Source: Cyanobium sp. NS01 (GTDB lineage Bacteria > Cyanobacteriota > Cyanobacteriia > PCC-6307 > Cyanobiaceae). Taken from it: a stretch of 64,000 nt of DNA. The translations under genes and the position numbers were made by a program. The stretch is taken from NCBI RefSeq assembly GCF_014280235.1, contig NZ_CP047940.1:620001-684000 (forward strand). The letters are read 5' to 3'. Below, piece by piece: positions 59,827 to 64,000 of the stretch. The stretch's first letter is position 1. Every line of letters starts with the position of its first letter. Below the pieces are notes generated by a model. The model had not been told where the DNA came from and searched no databases. It was given only the letters and a program-made list of their open reading frames with translations.

Positions 59827-60093
59827 ATGACCAACGCCGATGGCAGGGATGGTTCGGTCGACGCCTCTGCCCCTGAGCCCTCCCCCACCGTGAGCCTGCA
59901 GGCCTGCGTCCCCGAAGGGTTGCTGCGCAGCATGCGGCTGTTCATCGAACGTCACCCCCACTGGGATCAATACCGCCTGGTGCAGGCGGCCCTGGCGGGA
60001 TTCCTGGTGCAGAACGGAGAGCCGAGCCGCGAGCTCACCCGCACCTACCTGGCCACCCTGTTCCCGACTCAGGCGGAGTTCAGGGGCCGTTGA
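59827..60093 (+). CDS. DUF2811 family protein
   Basis: An 88-residue protein. SLQACVPEGLLRSMRLFIERHPHWDQYRLVQAALAGFLVQNG is the conserved cyanobacterial DUF2811 pattern, followed by SRELTRTYL. The first 20 residues are variable. The ATG at 59827 is used. It overlaps the convergent membrane protein gene by 25 bases. Function unknown. Confidence 0.85.
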   Translation: MTNADGRDGSVDASAPEPSPTVSLQACVPEGLLRSMRLFIERHPHWDQYRLVQAALAGFLVQNGEPSRELTRTYLATLFPTQAEFRGR

Positions 60094-60833
60094 GCCGGGA
60101 TGCCGAAGAGCTGGCGGTAAGCGGCGGTCTGGATGCAGGTGGCCACCGGCAGGGCCACCACCAGCCCCAGCAGCAGGCCCAGGAACCCTGCCAACACCAC
60201 CAGGATCAACACCAGGGTGAGCCCCAGGGCCTGCAGCCAGTGGGGATCAATCGCCCGGCGCCCCTCTCGGAAGGCCCCAAGCGGCGAGGCCTGGCCGAGC
60301 ACGCTGATCGGCAGGCAGAGCAGTTGGTCGGTGGCCAGGTACACCGTCACGGCCCAGCCCGCCAGCAGCGGCAGCCACGACAGCAGCGGCTGAATCAGGG
60401 CCAGCAGCCAGCCGCTGGCCTGGGCGAGCCGGGCAATGGCGCCCAGCACCAGCAGCACCAGCCCCAGGGTGCCTGCTCCCCGCAGCATCGCCCGGCCATC
60501 GGGCCGCAGCATCCGGCGCAGCCGGGGTCGGCCATGGTCCAGAGCCGTGCTGGCGCCGTGCAGCAGCCCCACGGCCAGCCAGAGATTGCTGAGTCCCCAG
60601 CAGAACCACGCGATCACGAGCAACAGCTGGGCGCCGGCGTCCGGCTGGCCGAAGGGCGTCAGCAGCTGGTCCTGCTGAAAGCGGATCGCCAGCTGGCAGA
60701 GCAGGTTCGCTGTTCCCAGCACTGTGGTGAACAGCACGAAGGGAACCGGCGTTCTGATGAAGGCCTGCCAGCCCTCCTCCACGGCCCGTCGGATCGCGAT
60801 GGCGGGTGTGGCCGCGGCCACTGGATCAGCCAT
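60069..60833 (-). CDS. Polytopic membrane protein of unknown function
   Basis: A 254-residue protein with about five to six hydrophobic segments (FVLFTTVLGTANLLCQLAI, LLLVIAWFCWGLSNLWLAVGL, LGLVLLVLGAIARL, WLPLLAGWAVTVYLA, LGLTLVLILVVLAGFLGLLLG). This pattern resembles glycerophosphodiester-type or DUF975-like membrane domains, but no family is secure. It overlaps the EVE gene by one to three bases (the ATG at 60833 meets its TGA). Confidence 0.72.
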   Translation of the reverse strand: MADPVAAATPAIAIRRAVEEGWQAFIRTPVPFVLFTTVLGTANLLCQLAIRFQQDQLLTPFGQPDAGAQLLLVIAWFCWGLSNLWLAVGLLHGASTALDHGRPRLRRMLRPDGRAMLRGAGTLGLVLLVLGAIARLAQASGWLLALIQPLLSWLPLLAGWAVTVYLATDQLLCLPISVLGQASPLGAFREGRRAIDPHWLQALGLTLVLILVVLAGFLGLLLGLVVALPVATCIQTAAYRQLFGIPAQRPLNSA

Positions 60834-61303
60834 CAGGTTTCCCCGGGGCCGGCGGCGAGGAGCGTCTCGAGTCGCCGGGCGGTGGCCTCCGGCACGGGCA
60901 GGATCGACAGCCGGTTGCCCCGTTTCACCACGCCCAGCGCCTCAGGGGTAAAAGCCTGCCGCAGGGCATCGAGGCTCAGCATCCGGGGGTAGGTGGTGCG
61001 ATAGCGCAGGCGGACGCAGTCCCAGCGGGGGGTTTCCGGGGAGGCGGCGGCATCGAAATACTTCGAGGCCGGATCGAACTGGCTGGGATCCACCAGGTGG
61101 GTTTCAATCACCTCCATCAGGCCGACGATGCCCGGTGGCTTGGTGTTGGAGTGATAGAAAAAGGCCAGATCTCCCGGCACCATGCTGCGCATGAAATTGC
61201 GCGCCTGGTAGTTGCGGATCCCATCCCAGAGCGTGGTGCCTTCCCGCCGCAGGTGGTCGATGCCGTAGACCCCGGGCTCGCTCTTCATTAACCAGTAGGC
61301 CAT
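60833..61303 (-). CDS. EVE domain-containing protein
   Basis: A 156-residue protein of the EVE/PUA-like fold. MAYWLMKSEPGVYGIDHL, then WDGIRNYQARNFMRSM, GDLAFFYHSN and GIVGLMEV follow the family that binds modified bases. It is widely conserved in cyanobacteria as a single-domain protein. Role unknown; the gene is 62 bases after murD on the same strand. Confidence 0.92.
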   Translation of the reverse strand: MAYWLMKSEPGVYGIDHLRREGTTLWDGIRNYQARNFMRSMVPGDLAFFYHSNTKPPGIVGLMEVIETHLVDPSQFDPASKYFDAAASPETPRWDCVRLRYRTTYPRMLSLDALRQAFTPEALGVVKRGNRLSILPVPEATARRLETLLAAGPGET

Positions 61304-61365
61304 CGCACCGCCAGCCAGAAACCCATGCTAGAGGCAGCGCCGGAGGGTGACAGGGGCCGGCATGA

Positions 61366-62784
61366 TCAGGTCTTGAGGTTGAGCACCAGCTCGCGGAAGT
61401 GGTTGCCGCGCGCCTCAAAATCGCTGTACTGATCGAAGCTGGCGCAGGCTGGTGAGAGCAGCACGGCCCGGCACGCCAGGCTCTCGGCGGCCTGCCGAGC
61501 CAGGGGCACGGCGTCCTCCAGTCCCTCACAGTGATGCACCACGCCTGCGAATCCTGCCTGCTGCAGCAGGGTCCCGAACCGCTCACGGGCCGCGCCGAAC
61601 AGCACCACCGCCAGGGCCTTCTGCCGGAGGGCATCCAGCCACTGGCGGGCCTCACCGAGCTTGGCCTGCCCCCCGGCCAGCACCACCAGGGGACCCTCGA
61701 GGGCTCGCACGGCCACCACGGCGGCGTCGTAGTTGGTGGCTTTGCTGTCGTTGTAATAGGTGATGCCCTCCAACACCTCGATGCGCTCCAGGCGGTGCGG
61801 CACCCCCTGGAACAGGCGGAAGGCCCGCTCCATGCTGGGGCCCTCGAGGCCGGCTTCCAGGCCGACGGCGGCGGCAAGCAGCATGTTCTGAAGGTTGTGC
61901 TGCCCTGGCATCTGCAGACAGGTGGCGTCCATCAGATCGTGGGCGTGGCCGCCTCGCTCCTGCCAGATGCGGCCCCGCTCGATCCAGAGCAGGGGCTGGA
62001 TCGAGGGCGGCAGGGCCTGTCGCGGCCCGGCGCTGACCCAATGGGCTCCCGGCCAGCTGTCGGCATGGCGGCGCAGATCGGGGTCGTCGGCATTCAGCAG
62101 GCGCACGGCGCTGTGCTCCAGCAGGCTCCGCTTGATCGCCCGGTAGGCCTCCAGGCTGCCGTGCCGTTCCAGGTGGTCAGGGGTGAGCGTGGTCCAGAGG
62201 CCCACCCGGGGCGCCACCACCTGAGCCGCCTCGATCTGATAGCTGCTCAGTTCCACCACCATCCATTGCGGCAGCCCCTCGGGGGCGCTCAGCCGCTCCA
62301 GCACCAGCTCCGCGGCGGAGAGGCCCACGTTGCCGGCCATCGGCGCATCGATGCCGTTGCTGTTGAGCAGGTGGTGCACCAGATGGGTCACCGTGGTCTT
62401 GCCATTGGTGCCCGTGATGCCGATCCAGGGCACCGGTCGGCTGGCCTCCCAGGCCGGCACCAGTTCCCCATCCACGCGCACGCCGCGGCGCCGCAGATCC
62501 TCCATGGCCGGATGGTCCCAGCGAATGCCGGGGCTCAGGATCAGCCGCTCCAGCTGGGGTCCCAGGCTGTCGAGCGCCTTGACCTCCAGGGGGATGCCCA
62601 GGCGTGCCTCGATCCCCAGCTGCCGCAGCTGTTCAGCACGCCGGCGCTGCTCGGCGTCAGTGGCCGAATCGATCACGCACACCCGATGGCCCTCCCGGTG
62701 GAGCAATCGAGCGGCGCCAGAGCCGGAGCGTCCGATCCCCACCACGGCGGTCAGACCCTCACGGCGCAGGGGCGTGGTGGACAT
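61366..62784 (-). CDS. murD: UDP-N-acetylmuramoyl-L-alanine--D-glutamate ligase
   Basis: A 472-residue Mur ligase that adds D-Glu to UDP-MurNAc-L-Ala. The ATP motif GITGTNGKTTVTH is at 122-134, then the NxGxxA-type AGNVGLSA, HLERHGSLEAY, and the C-terminal YYNDSKATNYDA and SPACASFDQYSDFEARG signature. Length is normal. Confidence 0.97.
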   Translation of the reverse strand: MSTTPLRREGLTAVVGIGRSGSGAARLLHREGHRVCVIDSATDAEQRRRAEQLRQLGIEARLGIPLEVKALDSLGPQLERLILSPGIRWDHPAMEDLRRRGVRVDGELVPAWEASRPVPWIGITGTNGKTTVTHLVHHLLNSNGIDAPMAGNVGLSAAELVLERLSAPEGLPQWMVVELSSYQIEAAQVVAPRVGLWTTLTPDHLERHGSLEAYRAIKRSLLEHSAVRLLNADDPDLRRHADSWPGAHWVSAGPRQALPPSIQPLLWIERGRIWQERGGHAHDLMDATCLQMPGQHNLQNMLLAAAVGLEAGLEGPSMERAFRLFQGVPHRLERIEVLEGITYYNDSKATNYDAAVVAVRALEGPLVVLAGGQAKLGEARQWLDALRQKALAVVLFGAARERFGTLLQQAGFAGVVHHCEGLEDAVPLARQAAESLACRAVLLSPACASFDQYSDFEARGNHFRELVLNLKT

Positions 62785-62820
62785 CGGGGGCGGCGCTGCA
62801 GGGCGCCGGTTCAGACAAGT

Positions 62821-62891
62821 GGGCGATACTGGAATCGAACCAGTGACTCCTACCGTGTCAAGGTAGTGCTCTACCTCTGAGCTAATCGCCC
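62821..62891 (-). tRNA. tRNA-Val (anticodon GAC)
   Basis: On the minus strand the sequence folds into a cloverleaf: acceptor GGGCGAT with ATCGCCC, D stem GCTC/GAGC, anticodon stem CTACC/GGTAG with loop TTGACAC (anticodon GAC), and T arm ACTGG-TTCGATT-CCAGT. The 3' CCA is not encoded. Confidence 0.97.
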
Positions 62892-62941
62892 GTAGGACGG
62901 GTTTGAGGTGTGACGGTTCAAGCCTGAAGCTGGATGCTGAT

Positions 62942-62971
62942 CGGCTTGATGTTGAACGGCTTGATGCTGAA
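62942..62971 (+). repeat. Two tandem copies of a 15-bp repeat
   Basis: Two adjacent 15-base units (CGGCTTGATGTTGAA and CGGCTTGATGCTGAA) differ by one base, in the 281-base spacer between tRNA-Val and the PSII S4 gene. Fragments of the same unit flank them (GGATGCTGAT before). The rest of the spacer shows no gene. Confidence 0.7.
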
Positions 62972-63172
62972 CGAAACCCTGAACGGATAGATCAGCCCAG
63001 GAACGTCAAACAACGAAATGACGACGACGCTGGTGGTGAGCAATGACCAGGCCGGAAGCCTGGATTCAGTGATCAACGGATCCCGTTCTGGAGCGGGATG
63101 CCATCGCTGCCGTGCCCTGCCATGACAAGGTGATTGGAACCTAGCAGTCGGAGCTCCTGCAACCAGCCGCCA

Positions 63173-63955
63173 TCAGCGGCGCTGCAGGGTGATGCGGAAG
63201 CGGTCGCGCTTGGTGGGGCTGATCGCCTCCACCTGCAGCTCCCCCTTGCCGCTCAGCTGCACCCGGTCGCCCTCCACCAGTTCGTGGCCGGGGCGGGTCA
63301 CCGCGGCCCAGTTGAGCCGCACCTGTCCGTCGCGGATCCAGCTGCCCATCCGACTGCGCGAGACGCCGAAGCCGGCGGAGGCGACCGCGTCCAGCCGCCT
63401 GGAGGCCTCCACCGTGTCGATACGGCGCGGCAGGCGGCGCCCCGGAGGCTGCAGTTGCTCCAGGGGCAGGGGCTCCAGGCTTACCGGCACGCTGCGCACC
63501 CTCAGGTCCACCGCCTCGGGGAGGGCCCAGCTGGTGGCGATCACGGCCTGGGCGCCACGGTCGCCGCGCAGCCAGAGATCGCCCAGGGCTTGCGGCGGTA
63601 GCCCCGCGGTGGTGAGGCTGGCGCGGAAATCGGCTGGTTCAGCCGGATCGAACAGGAAATTGCCGTTCAGGCTGAGGCCACCCAGGGCTGCTTCCACCGG
63701 ATCGCACTCCTGGGCGCCGTCCCGCCGGCTGAGCAGCAGCCGGCGGCGCTCCGCCCCGCTGTAGCCCCCCTCGGCATGGAGCTGCAGTTCGGCCAGATCG
63801 CCCAGGCGCTGCTGGGCCTCCTCCAGCACCGAGCCCTCCAGAAAACCGCTCCAGAGGGGCTGCCAGGTGTGCAGCACCCGTTCGGCGCTGGCGATCAGGG
63901 CCTCCAGCTCGCCTGGATGGCGGCTGCCCGACAGCAGGTCGCGGCGGGGCAGCAT
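63173..63955 (-). CDS. Photosystem II S4-domain protein
   Basis: A 260-residue protein. The C-terminal S4 RNA-binding domain (GFGVSRSRMGSWIRDGQVRLNW, then ELVEGDRVQLSGKGELQVE) follows an N-terminal domain with AELQLHAEGGYSGAERRRLLLSR and DPVEAALGGLSLNGNF, matching the cyanobacterial and plant proteins called PSII S4. Its start overlaps the stop of a gene entering from the window edge by one base (TGATG). Confidence 0.88.
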   Translation of the reverse strand: MLPRRDLLSGSRHPGELEALIASAERVLHTWQPLWSGFLEGSVLEEAQQRLGDLAELQLHAEGGYSGAERRRLLLSRRDGAQECDPVEAALGGLSLNGNFLFDPAEPADFRASLTTAGLPPQALGDLWLRGDRGAQAVIATSWALPEAVDLRVRSVPVSLEPLPLEQLQPPGRRLPRRIDTVEASRRLDAVASAGFGVSRSRMGSWIRDGQVRLNWAAVTRPGHELVEGDRVQLSGKGELQVEAISPTKRDRFRITLQRR

Positions 63956-64000
63956 CAGCGGTCTGCCAGGCGCACTACCGCCAGGGGCCGGTGCTGCTGC
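63955..64000 (-). CDS. 3' end of an upstream gene (partial)
   Basis: The last 15 codons of a minus-strand frame (ending RPLAVVRLADR) are open from the window edge to a TGA that overlaps the PSII S4 ATG by one base. The coupling suggests a real gene in operon with it. Too little is present to name it. Confidence 0.45.
   Translation of the reverse strand, partial: QQHRPLAVVRLADR

Overview
The window reads as a chromosomal segment of a GC-rich picocyanobacterium of the Synechococcus/Cyanobium type. Evidence for this is the allophycocyanin core genes (apcE, apcA, apcB, apcC), the cyanobacterial split ATP synthase arrangement (atp1-a-c-b'-b-delta-alpha-gamma on one strand, beta-epsilon elsewhere on the other), PSRP-3/Ycf65, ferredoxin-thioredoxin reductase variable chain, a photosystem II S4-domain protein, PII with the cyanobacterial Ser49 context, and several small families typical of cyanobacteria (DUF1818, DUF2811, DUF3326). 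Genes are densely packed, many overlap by 1-4 bases, and GTG/TTG starts are common. I see no insertion sequence, integrase, CRISPR array or rRNA.

Region 1-14.3 kb is an accessory surface-polysaccharide block. It holds a nonulosonic (sialic-type) acid synthase with an N-terminal CBS pair (partial at the window edge), three tandem, mutually similar putative glycosyltransferases, a CMP-nonulosonate cytidylyltransferase, the Kdo transferase KpsC, a KpsS-like Kdo transferase fused to a PlsC/OlsA-type acyltransferase, then a beta-ketoacyl-ACP synthase, an acyl carrier protein, a GNAT N-acyltransferase resembling OlsB/N-acyl amino acid synthases, and a Wza-like export protein. My reading is that this block builds a lipid-terminated, nonulosonate-containing capsule with its own acyl-chain supply. 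This is the most unusual part of the window.

Region 14.3-26.3 kb is core metabolism and photosynthesis: purB, a small conserved gene, tlyA, glnB with an NtcA-type box, queF, the ftsW-ccdA-ccs1 operon, and the phycobilisome core genes apcC, apcB, apcA and apcE. Region 26.3-34.3 kb has a methyltransferase followed by the long ATP synthase operon and an overlapping 2OG-Fe(II) oxygenase. Region 34.3-44.5 kb has a ferredoxin, a short conserved ORF and DUF3326 in an overlapping chain, then rlmH, ald, nadE, nadD, a GTPase, a CNNM protein, an M24 aminopeptidase and a HAD hydrolase.

Region 44.5-49.5 kb holds PSRP-3, the atpD-atpC pair, and groES-groEL behind a perfect CIRCE operator. Region 49.5-54.3 kb is a minus-strand run: gpmI, secG, an exported msrB, a GSCFA-domain gene, an SGNH-like gene and a Pro-rich membrane protein. 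Region 54.4-64 kb has pyrR, ftrV, a membrane-anchored unknown with a truncated Hsp70, rpoZ, DUF1818, a beta-hydroxyacid dehydrogenase, DUF2811, a membrane protein, an EVE protein, murD, tRNA-Val(GAC) and the PSII S4 protein.
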